14,961 bases of DNA from Candidatus Shapirobacteria bacterium UBA4062 (GTDB taxonomy: Bacteria > Patescibacteriota > Microgenomatia > UBA12405). The notes beneath the pieces were generated by a model. It made no database searches and was not told the origin of the DNA. It saw only the letters and a program-made list of their open reading frames with translations. The DNA lies in the NCBI GenBank assembly GCA_002382075.1, contig DFZG01000028.1, positions 1,952 through 16,912 on the forward strand, in the 5' to 3' direction. The translations under genes and the position numbers were made by a program. Below are positions 1 through 7,374 of this stretch, piece by piece. The first letter of the stretch is position 1. Each line of letters starts with the position of its first letter.

Positions 1-387
1 ATGATCACTTCACTTTCAACCGACCTATTAATCAGACTCAAAAACGGCTATCTTGCTAGTCGTAAAACTATCTTGGCCCCAAATTCCAAATTCAATCGAT
101 CTATTTTAGATATTCTTAAAAAACATAATTTTATCGATACCTACGAAGTTTCCGAAGATAAAAAATCAATAAAAATTAATTTAAAATATCAAAATCTAAT
201 TCCCAGAATCAGCCAGGTAGCCTTATTTTCCAAGCCCGGACGCCGATTTTATCAAAAATCAACCTCCCTTCCTTGGGGAAAAACTCAAAACTCACTCATC
301 ATTATTTCCACTTCTTCTGGCCTAATGTCCCAAAAAGAAGCCAAAGTTAAAGGTTTAGGTGGCGAAATCATTGCCGAAATTTTCTAA
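1..387 (+). CDS. rpsH: 30S ribosomal protein S8 (uS8)
   Basis: Primary 16S rRNA-binding protein of the small-subunit platform. The 128-residue product matches the family over its whole length (about 130 residues): the N-terminal DLLIRLKNG region, a central SKPGRRFY segment, and the conserved C-terminal STSSGLMSQKEA / GLGGEIIAEIF block that closes the RNA-binding domain. The window opens exactly on its ATG, so the upstream region (normally rpsN in the spc operon) and any ribosome binding site cannot be judged. The N-terminus aligns with the normal S8 start, so the gene appears complete. It is followed after two bases by rplF, as in a standard spc operon. Identification is by family motif and by gene order. 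Confidence 0.96.
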   Translation: MITSLSTDLLIRLKNGYLASRKTILAPNSKFNRSILDILKKHNFIDTYEVSEDKKSIKINLKYQNLIPRISQVALFSKPGRRFYQKSTSLPWGKTQNSLIIISTSSGLMSQKEAKVKGLGGEIIAEIF

Positions 388-389
388 AT

Positions 390-929
390 ATGTCCCGTAT
401 TGGCAAGCAAATAATCACCATTCCACCCGAGGTTTCAGTCACTATTGACGGTTCCGTTGTTAAAGTAGTTGGCCCAAAAGGCGAACTTATTCTCAATCTT
501 CCTCAAAAAATTGAAGTATCGGTTGATAATGGTCAGATAACTGTCACCAGACTTACTGAAGACAAAAAAGTTAGGTCCAATCACGGCACTATCCGGGCTC
601 ATCTAAACAATATGGTTCAGGGAGTTATCACTCCTTGGCAAAAAAATCTGGAAATCAGAGGTACGGGCTACAAAGCTTCAGTTTCCGGAAACAAACTCAC
701 CGTTCACGCAGGTTATATCCACCCGGTAATAATTGAGGCTCCTCAGGGCATCGAATTTATAGTTACCGAAGACACCAAGATTAATGTTATTGGCATCGAC
801 AAAACCATTGTCGGACAGGTAGCCAGTAATATTCGTAAAATTCGCAAACCTGAACCATACAAAGGCAAAGGTATCCGTTACGCTGATGAATTTATTAAAC
901 TTAAAGCTGGTAAAACAGCCAAAGCCTAA
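390..929 (+). CDS. rplF: 50S ribosomal protein L6 (uL6)
   Basis: Large-subunit protein near the factor-binding site and sarcin-ricin loop. The 179 residues are typical of L6 (about 177). It opens with MSRIGKQIITIP, carries two copies of the L6 fold, and has the signature near its C-terminus (GQVASNIRKIRKPEPYKGKGIRY, here only named in outline, about residues 141-163). The ATG lies two bases after the rpsH stop. No Shine-Dalgarno sequence is visible upstream (the preceding bases are A/T-rich), a trait shared by most genes here. It is followed by rplR after six bases. Nothing is missing or unusual. Confidence 0.97.
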   Translation: MSRIGKQIITIPPEVSVTIDGSVVKVVGPKGELILNLPQKIEVSVDNGQITVTRLTEDKKVRSNHGTIRAHLNNMVQGVITPWQKNLEIRGTGYKASVSGNKLTVHAGYIHPVIIEAPQGIEFIVTEDTKINVIGIDKTIVGQVASNIRKIRKPEPYKGKGIRYADEFIKLKAGKTAKA

Positions 930-935
930 AATAAT

Positions 936-1289
936 ATGACTAACATTATCAAAAATCCTAAAGCCAAGCGATCACTTCGGGTTAGATCAAAACTAGCCAT
1001 CAATTTGGGTGTTCCCAGACTTAGCGTTTTCCGCTCCAACCGTCATATTTGGGCTCAGATTATTGACGATAAACACGGCAAAACCATCGTTTCTTCATCT
1101 TCGAAAGTTGTCAAATCGACTGATAAATTAAACAAAACTGAAATTGCCGCTCTTGTCGGTAAACAAATTGCCAAACTGGCTGTCGCTAAAAAAGTTTCTT
1201 ATATTCGTTTTGACCGAGGACCTTATCGTTATCACGGTCGGGTAAAAGCCTTGGCTCAAGCTGCTCGCGATAATGGTTTAAAATTCTAA
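936..1289 (+). CDS. rplR: 50S ribosomal protein L18 (uL18)
   Basis: 5S rRNA-binding protein of the central protuberance. At 117 residues it has the usual length. A basic N-terminal tail (about residues 6-20) precedes the [19 protein letters not shown] strand-helix segment (about 27-45), and the C-terminus carries the family signature [20 protein letters not shown] followed by DNGLKF. The gene lies between rplF and rpsE as in canonical spc operons. The start ATG is six bases past the rplF stop with no Shine-Dalgarno sequence. The call rests on clear family motifs and synteny. Confidence 0.97.
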   Translation: MTNIIKNPKAKRSLRVRSKLAINLGVPRLSVFRSNRHIWAQIIDDKHGKTIVSSSSKVVKSTDKLNKTEIAALVGKQIAKLAVAKKVSYIRFDRGPYRYHGRVKALAQAARDNGLKF

Positions 1290-1291
1290 CT

Positions 1292-1762
1292 ATGAATCAA
1301 TTTGGAAATCAAAATAAATACGAAAAACCAATTTCTGAATTCACCGACAAAGTCGTTGAAATCAAAAGGGTGTCTAAGAAAACCAAAGGTGGAAACCAAA
1401 TTCATTTTACTGCCTTGGTTGTCACTGGAGACAAAAAATCCCGTGTCGGTGTTGGTTTGGGAAAAGCCAAATCGGTAGCTGATGCTATCCAAAAAGCTAT
1501 CCAAAAAGCCCGAAAAAGCATGATCGAGGTAAAAATTGTCGATGGTACTATCAAAGATTCCATTCAATTAAAATTTAAAGGCGCTATTGTCCTACTTCGT
1601 CCTGGTAAAAAAGGTTCCGGTCTTATCGCCGGTGGACCTGTCCGTTCAGTTGTTGAATTAGCCGGAATCAAAGACATTGTTAGCAAAATTATTGGTTCAA
1701 AAACTAAATCTCTTAACGTTTGGGCAACTCTCAAAGCTCTGACGATAATGAACCAAAAATAA
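1292..1762 (+). CDS. rpsE: 30S ribosomal protein S5 (uS5)
   Basis: Small-subunit protein at the mRNA entry/decoding side, contacting S4. The 156-residue product has the S5 N-terminal double-stranded-RNA-binding-like domain (VVEIKRVSKKTKGG at about residues 22-35, then ALVVTGD and VGVGLGKAKSVADAIQKA) and the C-terminal domain (LRPGKKGSGLIAGGPVRSV, about 103-121). It starts two bases after rplR. The next gene is rplO: the rpmD gene (uL30) that usually separates rpsE and rplO is not here, and there is no room for it in the one-base gap. That absence is a recognised CPR trait. Confidence 0.97.
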   Translation: MNQFGNQNKYEKPISEFTDKVVEIKRVSKKTKGGNQIHFTALVVTGDKKSRVGVGLGKAKSVADAIQKAIQKARKSMIEVKIVDGTIKDSIQLKFKGAIVLLRPGKKGSGLIAGGPVRSVVELAGIKDIVSKIIGSKTKSLNVWATLKALTIMNQK

Positions 1763-1763
1763 T

Positions 1764-2213
1764 ATGGATATCCTATCTAATCTCTCCAAATCTACTCAAA
1801 AATCCAGCAAAAGAGTTGGTCGTGGTTATGGTTCCAAAAAAGGTGGACACACTACCGGTAGGGGAGCCAAGGGTGACAACGTTCGTGGAAAAACCAAATT
1901 AACCTTTGATGGTTCCAAAATCAAAAAAGGTTGGATTAAAAGAATGCCTTTTATGAGAGGTAAACACCGTCTCACTTCCAAATATACTTTCACCATTATC
2001 AACTTAGACCAACTAAATAAATGGTTTAAAAACAATGAAACAGTAGATTTGACTTCGCTTTCAAAAAAATCGACTCTTTCTTTGTCTGAGTTAAATCACG
2101 GTGTCAAAATTTTAGGTTGGGGTAAATTAGAAAAAGCTCTGACTATTTCCAAACTTACAGTCTCCAGATCTGCCCAATCCAAAATCATTTCCGCGGGTGG
2201 TAAGATAGACTAA
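1764..2213 (+). CDS. rplO: 50S ribosomal protein L15 (uL15)
   Basis: Late-assembly large-subunit protein. The 149-residue sequence has the hallmark basic, glycine-rich N-terminal extension with [20 protein letters not shown] (about residues 18-37), then the MPFMRGKHR segment and a C-terminal globular part ending in [14 protein letters not shown]. Its length is close to the family's (about 145). It begins one base after rpsE and its TAA stop shares its last base with the secY ATG (TAATG), so rplO and secY are probably translationally coupled. No Shine-Dalgarno sequence is visible. Confidence 0.96.
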   Translation: MDILSNLSKSTQKSSKRVGRGYGSKKGGHTTGRGAKGDNVRGKTKLTFDGSKIKKGWIKRMPFMRGKHRLTSKYTFTIINLDQLNKWFKNNETVDLTSLSKKSTLSLSELNHGVKILGWGKLEKALTISKLTVSRSAQSKIISAGGKID

Positions 2214-3493
2214 TGAATCAGATTTTACGTTCACTTTCCGTCTACGTTGAAAGCCTAAAAACCCCTATTATCCGCAACCGACTTTTGTTCACTCTTTTGG
2301 TTTTAGTTATCTTCCGCCTGATTGCTCACATCCCGGTTCCTGGTGTCAACTTAACTCTTCTTCGTTCATTTTTTGATCAAAATCAATTTTTGTCTCTATT
2401 AGACATTTTTTCCGGTGGTACTTTAGCCAATTTTTCCATTGCTGCTCTGGGTCTTAATCCTTATATCAACGCTTCAATTTTGTTTCAATTATTAGGTCTC
2501 GTAGTTCCCCAACTTGAAGAACTCAGTAAAGAAGGCGAGTATGGTCGGGCCAAAATAAACCAATATACCCGAATCGCCACTATCCCCATCGCTATTATCC
2601 AATCTTTTGGCATGTACGGCATTCTCCGTTCCCAAAACATTATCAGCGAACTTTCTCTTTTTACCTTAATTGCTTTGGTTTTAAGCATGGTCGCCGGTAC
2701 CATGGTCATGGTGTTTTTGGGAGAACTTATCAATCTTTTTGGTGTCGGTAACGGCATCTCTATGATAATTTTTGCTGGTATCATTTCCCGTTTACCTTTA
2801 GGCATTATTCAAACATTCTCTATTTCTGATTTTTCCAATCCCCAAACCGCTTTTAATCTAATTATATTTGTAGCCATCGCCCTGGCTTTGGTTGTCGGTA
2901 TCGTCTTGGTGGAAGAGGCGGTTATTCGGATACCGGTTCATTACGCCAAAAGAGCCCAAACAACCTATTTACCCATAAAAGTAAACACTGCCGGAGTCAT
3001 GCCCATAATTTTTGCCGTTTCCTTAGCCACTGCTCCTTCACTTTTGGGTCAGTTTTTATCTAGGCTGCCTCAAGCCGGTTTAGCCCAAGCCGGCCTTACT
3101 ATCTCTCGTCTATTCAGTCCCGACTCATACTTTTATATGACTTTTTATTTTCTAATGGTTGTTGGTTTTACTTTTTTCTACACTACTGTTGTTTTTAAAC
3201 CAAAAGATATTGCCGAAGAATTAAGAAAATCCGGTGGTTTTATTCCCGGCATTCGCCCCGGAATTGCCACCGAAAAACGCATAAAATATTTGCTTTATCG
3301 GGTTATCACTATTGGCGCATTATTTTTGGGTGTCATTGCCGTTTCTCCATCTGTGGTTCAAAAAATGACCAACATTACTGCCTTAACCATTGGTGGTACT
3401 TCTGTTTTGATTGCTGTCTCAGTTATAATTGAGTTAACCCGTAAGATTGAAAACGTTGTTCAGACTTACAATTACGACAAACTAAGTTACTAA
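2213..3493 (+). CDS. secY: Preprotein translocase channel subunit SecY
   Basis: Central pore of the SecYEG translocon in the cytoplasmic membrane. The 426 residues contain about ten hydrophobic segments. Diagnostic features include the [19 protein letters not shown] region after TM2 (about 102-120), the plug/pore region DIFSGGTL (about 64-71), the cytoplasmic C4 loop [10 protein letters not shown] (about 240-249) and the C5 loop [10 protein letters not shown] (341-350), whose arginines contact SecA and the ribosome. IGGTSVLI (393-400) lies in TM10. Full length for the family. The ATG overlaps the rplO stop by one base, and adk begins immediately after the stop. The presence of SecY between L15 and Adk is the standard spc order. 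Confidence 0.98.
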   Translation: MNQILRSLSVYVESLKTPIIRNRLLFTLLVLVIFRLIAHIPVPGVNLTLLRSFFDQNQFLSLLDIFSGGTLANFSIAALGLNPYINASILFQLLGLVVPQLEELSKEGEYGRAKINQYTRIATIPIAIIQSFGMYGILRSQNIISELSLFTLIALVLSMVAGTMVMVFLGELINLFGVGNGISMIIFAGIISRLPLGIIQTFSISDFSNPQTAFNLIIFVAIALALVVGIVLVEEAVIRIPVHYAKRAQTTYLPIKVNTAGVMPIIFAVSLATAPSLLGQFLSRLPQAGLAQAGLTISRLFSPDSYFYMTFYFLMVVGFTFFYTTVVFKPKDIAEELRKSGGFIPGIRPGIATEKRIKYLLYRVITIGALFLGVIAVSPSVVQKMTNITALTIGGTSVLIAVSVIIELTRKIENVVQTYNYDKLSY

Positions 3494-4090
3494 ATGACTC
3501 GACCTCCTTTAAATCTATTTATCATCGGACCTTCAGGTAGTGGTAAATCAACCCAGGCAAAGCTTATTGCCGACAAATACGGCCTTACTCATCTTTCCAT
3601 GGGTCAGTTACTTCGCGATGAAATGGCCGCCAAATCCAATTATGGCCTTGAAGCCAAAAAATATATTGATCAAGGTAAATGGGTCCCCGACGAACTGGCT
3701 TATCGAGTTTTAAGGGAAAAATTAGAATTAATAAACAATTCAAATTTTATTATTGACGGCTTTCCCCGAATGCTCAATCAGGCCCTACTAATTGAAGAAT
3801 ATTTTTCTTCTAGAAACCAAACCGTATCTCTGTTAATCCTTTTATCGGTCACTTATGAAGAAATAGCTCAACGTCGCCAAAAAATGGGCCGGACTTTTCA
3901 GGATTTAGCTCGTACTGATAATAACCCCAAAGCCATCGCTTCCCGACAAAAATCATACGATGATACCGCTGATCCGATTATCTATCATTATCAAAAATTA
4001 AAAAAACTTTTTGAGGTCGACGGCAACCGTCCCATCGAACCTATTTTCAACGACATTTGTCAAAAGATAGATTTACTTATCAAAAATTAA
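3494..4090 (+). CDS. adk: Adenylate kinase (nucleoside monophosphate kinase), short-LID form
   Basis: Cytosolic phosphotransferase that interconverts ATP + AMP and 2 ADP. The 198 residues show the P-loop GPSGSGKST (12-20), the DGFPR motif (88-92) and the C-terminal arginine-rich segment with ARTDN (139-143), SRQKSYDD (150-157) and PIIYHYQ (161-167). The LID is short, with no four-cysteine zinc site. Two deviations stand out: the P-loop ends GKST where Adk normally has GKGT, and the usual TGDxLR motif reads SMGQLLR (35-41). These leave some doubt whether AMP is the preferred acceptor. The gene starts directly after the secY stop, and the map gene that often follows adk is absent. Position supports adk; a related NMP kinase cannot be excluded. 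Confidence 0.87.
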   Translation: MTRPPLNLFIIGPSGSGKSTQAKLIADKYGLTHLSMGQLLRDEMAAKSNYGLEAKKYIDQGKWVPDELAYRVLREKLELINNSNFIIDGFPRMLNQALLIEEYFSSRNQTVSLLILLSVTYEEIAQRRQKMGRTFQDLARTDNNPKAIASRQKSYDDTADPIIYHYQKLKKLFEVDGNRPIEPIFNDICQKIDLLIKN

Positions 4091-4112
4091 TTATTAATTA
4101 TTATTTTTCTAT

Positions 4113-4118
4113 TAAAAT
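4113..4118 (+). promoter_or_regulatory. Possible -10 box before infA
   Basis: TAAAAT ends 10 bases before the infA ATG in a 38-base, nearly pure A/T gap after adk. The same TAAAAT hexamer serves in the better promoters before rpmJ and hup. The only -35 candidate is a weak TTATTA at 4091-4096 (16-base spacer). In such A/T-rich DNA this can arise by chance. Confidence 0.25.
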
Positions 4119-4128
4119 TTACTAAAAA

Positions 4129-4332
4129 ATGAAAGATCCTCAAACCAAAGGTACCGTTACCGAAGTTCTTCCCAATTCTTTATATCGGGTCAGACTTGAA
4201 AACGGAAACATAATAATCGCCCATCTTGCCGGCAAACTTAGGCTTCACCGCATCCGCGTTGTTGCTGGAGATGATGTTTCCCTGGTTCTCAGCCCTGAAG
4301 GCGAGAAAGGTCGAATCGTCTATCGAATCTAA
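4129..4332 (+). CDS. infA: Translation initiation factor IF-1
   Basis: Small OB-fold protein that occupies the ribosomal A site during initiation. The 67 residues (usually about 72) contain the family pattern: GTVTEVLPNSLYRVRLENG (about 8-26), then HLAGKLRLHRIRVVAGDDV (about 32-50) and the C-terminal GRIVYRI. It is separated from adk by 38 A/T-rich bases, and rpmJ follows after 55 bases. Its place between adk and rpmJ is the classical one except that map is absent. No Shine-Dalgarno sequence is seen. Confidence 0.96.
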   Translation: MKDPQTKGTVTEVLPNSLYRVRLENGNIIIAHLAGKLRLHRIRVVAGDDVSLVLSPEGEKGRIVYRI

Positions 4333-4346
4333 ATTAAATTTACTCT

Positions 4347-4375
4347 TTGATATTCTGCCAATCTTAGGTTAAAAT
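4347..4375 (+). promoter_or_regulatory. Internal sigma70-type promoter before rpmJ
   Basis: TTGATA (4347-4352) and TAAAAT (4370-4375) are separated by exactly 17 bases, each matching the sigma70 consensus at five of six positions. The predicted start, about seven bases downstream (near 4382), leaves a leader of roughly six bases before the rpmJ ATG at 4388. It would give the rpmJ-rpsM-rpsK-rpsD-rpoA-rplQ-rplM-rpsI half its own transcript. Inferred from sequence only. Confidence 0.6.
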
Positions 4376-4387
4376 ATCCAAGCACTT

Positions 4388-4501
4388 ATGAAAGTAAAAT
4401 CTAGTATCAAACGTCGTTGCAAAAATTGCAAAATAGTCATCCGAAGTGGTGCCAGACGTGTTATTTGTTCCACCAAAAGACATACCCAAAGACAAGGTTA
4501 A
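4388..4501 (+). CDS. rpmJ: 50S ribosomal protein L36 (bL36), zinc-binding form
   Basis: Smallest large-subunit protein, bound to 23S rRNA near the factor-binding region. The frame encodes 37 residues beginning [17 protein letters not shown] and ending KRHTQRQG. The zinc-ribbon ligands are C11, C14, C27 and H32, so this is the zinc-binding type. The length equals the family norm of 37-38. The ATG at 4388 is the only sensible start, with no Shine-Dalgarno sequence, and a good promoter lies just upstream. The TAA is six bases before rpsM. Its place between infA and rpsM matches the usual order. Confidence 0.95.
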   Translation: MKVKSSIKRRCKNCKIVIRSGARRVICSTKRHTQRQG

Positions 4502-4507
4502 ACTTAT

Positions 4508-4927
4508 ATGAGAATCTCCGGTGTAGAAATACCAGATCACGAAAAATCCCAAGTCGCCTTTACCCGTTTTTTTGGTATTGGCCCTACTAATGTCAAATTA
4601 TTGGCCAAAAAGGCCGGTATTAGCCTGGATATTCGCGTTAAAGACTTAAGTCGTGAAGACATTGGAAAGCTTGTAAAAGCCCTCGAAGAATTCAAAACCG
4701 AAGGTGATCTAAAAAAAGAAATCAGAGAAAACATTGATCGTTTAAAAGCTATTAAATGCTATCGGGGCATCCGACACATTGTTAACCTACCTTCCCGTGG
4801 CCAAAGAACCAAAACAAATTCTCGTACCCGCAAAGGTAAAAGAAAAACTGTCGGTTCATTAACCAAGGAAGCATGGGCAAAAATGGAAACACAGCAAAAA
4901 GCTGCTTCTTCTGCCAAAAATACCTAA
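4508..4927 (+). CDS. rpsM: 30S ribosomal protein S13 (uS13)
   Basis: Small-subunit head protein that contacts the P-site tRNA and the large subunit (bridge B1). The 139 residues start MRISGVEIPDHEK and contain the helix-two-turn-helix part with FFGIGPTNVKLLAKKAGI (about 21-38), then the RGIRHIVNLPSRGQRTKTNSR region (about 88-108), whose basic tail reaches toward the tRNA. The C-terminus (KEAWAKMETQQKAASSAKNT) is about 15-20 residues longer than in E. coli. The gene sits between rpmJ and rpsK at spacings of six and seven bases. Clear family assignment. Confidence 0.97.
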   Translation: MRISGVEIPDHEKSQVAFTRFFGIGPTNVKLLAKKAGISLDIRVKDLSREDIGKLVKALEEFKTEGDLKKEIRENIDRLKAIKCYRGIRHIVNLPSRGQRTKTNSRTRKGKRKTVGSLTKEAWAKMETQQKAASSAKNT

Positions 4928-4934
4928 TAATCTT

Positions 4935-5330
4935 ATGAACAAAGCTACTCCCAATAAATCAGCCAAAAAAGCCCTCAAAAACTTTTCCGAAGGTCGACTT
5001 TATGTCAATTCTTCTTTTAACAATACTATTGTTACTGTCACTGATCCCAAAGGTAACACGCTTTCCTGGTCAAGTTCCGGCAACGCTGGCTTTAAAGGTG
5101 CTCGAAAATCAACTCCTTATGCCGCTTCAACCGCTATCGAAAAAGCACTTGAAGCCGCCAAAAAATACGGTATCAAAAAATTAGCAGTTTATCTTAAAGG
5201 TCCGGGTGTCGGTCGGGATGCTTCACTTCGTTTTCTCCGTTCAAAAAGAGATTTCGATGTCGAAATGGTTTCCGATATTACCCCGGTTCCCCACAACGGT
5301 CCTCGACCTCCCAAGCAAAGGCGAGTATAA
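4935..5330 (+). CDS. rpsK: 30S ribosomal protein S11 (uS11)
   Basis: Platform protein next to the E site. The 131-residue product shows EGRLYVNSSFNNTIVTVTD (about 19-37), the glycine-rich GFKGARKSTPYAA region (about 53-65), KGPGVGRDASLRFL and the invariant C-terminal DITPVPHNGPRPPKQRRV. The basic, alanine-rich N-terminus is typical. It starts seven bases after rpsM. The stop codon lies inside a TATAAT that may act as a -10 box for rpsD. Confidence 0.97.
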   Translation: MNKATPNKSAKKALKNFSEGRLYVNSSFNNTIVTVTDPKGNTLSWSSSGNAGFKGARKSTPYAASTAIEKALEAAKKYGIKKLAVYLKGPGVGRDASLRFLRSKRDFDVEMVSDITPVPHNGPRPPKQRRV

Positions 5331-5331
5331 T
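5303..5331 (+). promoter_or_regulatory. Candidate internal promoter spanning the rpsK stop codon, before rpsD
   Basis: A consensus TATAAT (5326-5331) overlaps the final Val codon and stop of rpsK, with TCGACC (5303-5308, four of six matches to TTGACA) exactly 17 bases upstream. Transcription would begin near 5338, two bases from the rpsD ATG at 5340, giving an almost leaderless mRNA. The hexamer is partly dictated by the Val-stop codons, so coincidence is possible. Confidence 0.35.
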
Positions 5332-5339
5332 ATAAACCT

Positions 5340-5969
5340 ATGTCCAGAATTACCCTTGATTCCAAATGTCGTCTTTGTCGCACAGAGGGTGTCAAACTAT
5401 ATCTAAAAGGCTCTCGTTGTTTCACTAAATGTCCTATCGACAAAAAAGGTGCCGTTCCTCCAGGAATGCACGGTATCAAACGCAAAAGTAAACCTACTGA
5501 TTACGGTATTCAGCTTCGTGCCAAACAAAAAGCCAAAAGAATTTACGGCATTGCCGAAACTCAATTCAAAAATTATTATCTTAAAGCCAAAAAGCTTAAA
5601 GGTTCAGTTGGTGACAATTTAATGACCCTAGTCGAAAACAGGCTTGACAACGTCATTTACGTTTCTGGACTCTCTCTCTCACGCTCTCATGCCAAACAGC
5701 TTATTAGTCACGGTCATGTGTTAATAAATGGCAAAAAACTTAATATCCCTTCATACTTAGTCAATATTAACGATATTATCAGTCTCGATAAAACCTCCAT
5801 CGAACTTAATCAAGATTCGCTCAGACTCAACGAAAAAGATTTTGATGCTCCCCTGTGGATAAGCGTCAACAAAAATAAATTCGAAGCCAAGATTATTTCT
5901 CTTCCCAATCTCGAAGAGATTGATCATGGTATCGATATTAACTTAATTATTGAATATTACTCTCGTTAA
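5340..5969 (+). CDS. rpsD: 30S ribosomal protein S4 (uS4), zinc-binding form
   Basis: Primary 16S rRNA-binding protein that nucleates 30S body assembly, and in many bacteria an autoregulator of its operon. The 209 residues carry an N-terminal zinc site with C10, C13, C27 and C31 (the cysteine-containing S4 type), then an S4 domain with NRLDNVIYVSGLSLSRSHAKQLISHGHV (outline, about 101-128) followed by NGKKLNIPS. The length is normal. It starts nine bases after rpsK and ends 16 bases before the rpoA GTG. S4 being placed before rpoA is the standard alpha-operon order. Confidence 0.97.
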   Translation: MSRITLDSKCRLCRTEGVKLYLKGSRCFTKCPIDKKGAVPPGMHGIKRKSKPTDYGIQLRAKQKAKRIYGIAETQFKNYYLKAKKLKGSVGDNLMTLVENRLDNVIYVSGLSLSRSHAKQLISHGHVLINGKKLNIPSYLVNINDIISLDKTSIELNQDSLRLNEKDFDAPLWISVNKNKFEAKIISLPNLEEIDHGIDINLIIEYYSR

Positions 5970-5971
5970 AA

Positions 5972-5977
5972 AAGGAG
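5972..5977 (+). promoter_or_regulatory. Shine-Dalgarno sequence that fixes the rpoA start
   Basis: AAGGAG lies eight bases before a GTG codon at 5986, ideal spacing. It follows the rpsD stop (5967-5969) directly. It supports GTG 5986 over the in-frame TTG at 5950, which would overlap rpsD. It is one of only two convincing Shine-Dalgarno sequences in the window, the other being at rny. Confidence 0.75.
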
Positions 5978-5985
5978 AAAAAAAC

Positions 5986-6903
5986 GTGATAGATACAAGC
6001 AAATTTCATATAAACACCGTCAAAACCTCCCAAGGTTACGGTAAATTTGAACTATACCCCTTGATTGGTGGCTTTGGCCACACCCTGGGAAATAGTTTGC
6101 GCCGAGTTCTTTTAATTACAGTTCCTGGTGCTGCCATTACCCGAATCCGGATTGATGGCGCTAATCATCTGTTTACCACTCTTCCCGGTGTCAAAGAAGA
6201 CCTAGTTGATGTTTCACTTAATCTTAAAAAAGTAAAATTTACCTACAACAAAGACGAACCTACTGTTTTAATTCTCGAAAAAAATGGTGCTGGAGTTGTC
6301 ACCGCCGCCGATATTGCCGACACTGAAGTCTGTAAAGTTTCCAATCCCGATCAGCACATCGCTACTTTATCAGATGCCAAGTCCAGTCTAAAAATTGAAC
6401 TTACCATCGAAAGGGGAGTTGGCTACACTTTAGCTCGTGAACAAAAAACCGATATTGTCGGCGAAATTATTCTCGACGCTAATTTCACTCCTGTTCTCAA
6501 AGCCAACTATTCTGTTGAGCCAACCCGTTTAGGTAAAAAATCCAACTACGATAAATTAATTATGGAAATTTGGACCGACGGTTCGATTGACCCTTTAATG
6601 GCTCTTAAAATGGCCGCCAAAGATCTAATCAGCTCTCTTAGGCAAATTGTCGATCCTAAGGATTTCGAGGAAGAAGTTATTACAATTTCTAGCAATCCCG
6701 CCTTTTCAGTCGGTGAAATCTCTATCGAAGAAATTGAGCTTCCTCTTCGGGTTACCAACGCTCTTAAAAAAGCTGGTTTTACCACTATTGATCATTTAAT
6801 CAAAGCTGGTCGACTTGAAGTTAGTAAAGCCAAAAACGTCGGTGAAAAATCTCTAAAAGTTATCGATATCTGGTTAAAAGAGAAAAACTTTAATTGGAAA
6901 TAA
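5986..6903 (+). CDS. rpoA: DNA-directed RNA polymerase subunit alpha
   Basis: Assembly platform of RNA polymerase; two copies hold beta and beta'. From the GTG at 5986 the product has 305 residues. The N-terminal dimerisation domain shows LIGGFGHTLGNSLRRVLL near residue 25 and the family's second half with LAREQKTDIVG and VEPTRLGKKSNYDKL. A full C-terminal domain (about 250-305: LRVTNALKKAGF, helix-hairpin-helix KNVGEKSLKVID) is present, so UP-element or activator contacts remain possible. The frame is open back to a TTG at 5950, but that codon lies within rpsD, while the GTG has an AAGGAG eight bases upstream and yields a normal N-terminus. Confidence 0.96.
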   Translation: MIDTSKFHINTVKTSQGYGKFELYPLIGGFGHTLGNSLRRVLLITVPGAAITRIRIDGANHLFTTLPGVKEDLVDVSLNLKKVKFTYNKDEPTVLILEKNGAGVVTAADIADTEVCKVSNPDQHIATLSDAKSSLKIELTIERGVGYTLAREQKTDIVGEIILDANFTPVLKANYSVEPTRLGKKSNYDKLIMEIWTDGSIDPLMALKMAAKDLISSLRQIVDPKDFEEEVITISSNPAFSVGEISIEEIELPLRVTNALKKAGFTTIDHLIKAGRLEVSKAKNVGEKSLKVIDIWLKEKNFNWK

Positions 6904-6906
6904 CTC

Positions 6907-7374
6907 ATGAAACACCGTATTTTTGGTAAAAAACTAGGTCGTAACCGTAATCAAAGACAGGGGCTTTTTAGATCTCAAACCAAGGCTTTGTTTACTCACT
7001 CCTACATAAATACCACTCAAGCCAAGGCCAAAGCCCTGGTTCCCATGGTTGAAAAAATTTGTACTCTTGCCAAAAAGAACGATCTTTCAGCCAAACGTGA
7101 GATTTACAAAATTTTTCAAGATCGCAAACAAGTTGATATGGTCTGTAAGCAAATCAATTTAGTTTTTCCCGATTCTAACTCAAATTTTACCAAAATGACC
7201 CGTGTCAAGGTCAGGCAAGGTGACGATGCCTTAATCGTTAAACTCCATTTTGTTAAAGACATTTCCTTCAAAGAAGCTCCAAAAGTTGAAGCCAAAAAAA
7301 CTAAGACAGTTAAAAAGCCGGCTGTTGAGAAAAAAATAACTAAAGTTACATCAAAAAAGAAACAATCACTATGA
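6907..7374 (+). CDS. rplQ: 50S ribosomal protein L17 (bL17)
   Basis: Large-subunit protein near the peptide exit tunnel. The 155 residues start MKHRIFGKKLGRNRNQRQGL and continue with RSQTKALFTHSYINTTQAKAK (outline, about 22-42), the L17 core. The C-terminus after about residue 122 is a Lys/Val/Thr-rich tail (AKKTKTVKKPAVEKK) longer than in E. coli L17 (127 residues). The last codon region overlaps rplM by four bases (ATGA), and TGA is the stop, which shows that TGA is not reassigned here. It follows rpoA after three bases. Confidence 0.96.
   Translation: MKHRIFGKKLGRNRNQRQGLFRSQTKALFTHSYINTTQAKAKALVPMVEKICTLAKKNDLSAKREIYKIFQDRKQVDMVCKQINLVFPDSNSNFTKMTRVKVRQGDDALIVKLHFVKDISFKEAPKVEAKKTKTVKKPAVEKKITKVTSKKKQSL

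Noticed and set aside
1286..1567. A 93-codon minus-strand frame opposite rpsE
   Set aside because: It is the mirror of a certain ribosomal protein gene, has no family resemblance, and has no promoter or spacing of its own.
5189..5485. A 98-codon minus-strand frame across the rpsK-rpsD junction
   Set aside because: It runs antisense to two well-supported ribosomal genes and its product resembles no protein family.
5950..5985. TTG at 5950 as the start of rpoA
   Set aside because: It lies inside rpsD. GTG 5986 has an ideal AAGGAG and gives the normal alpha N-terminus.
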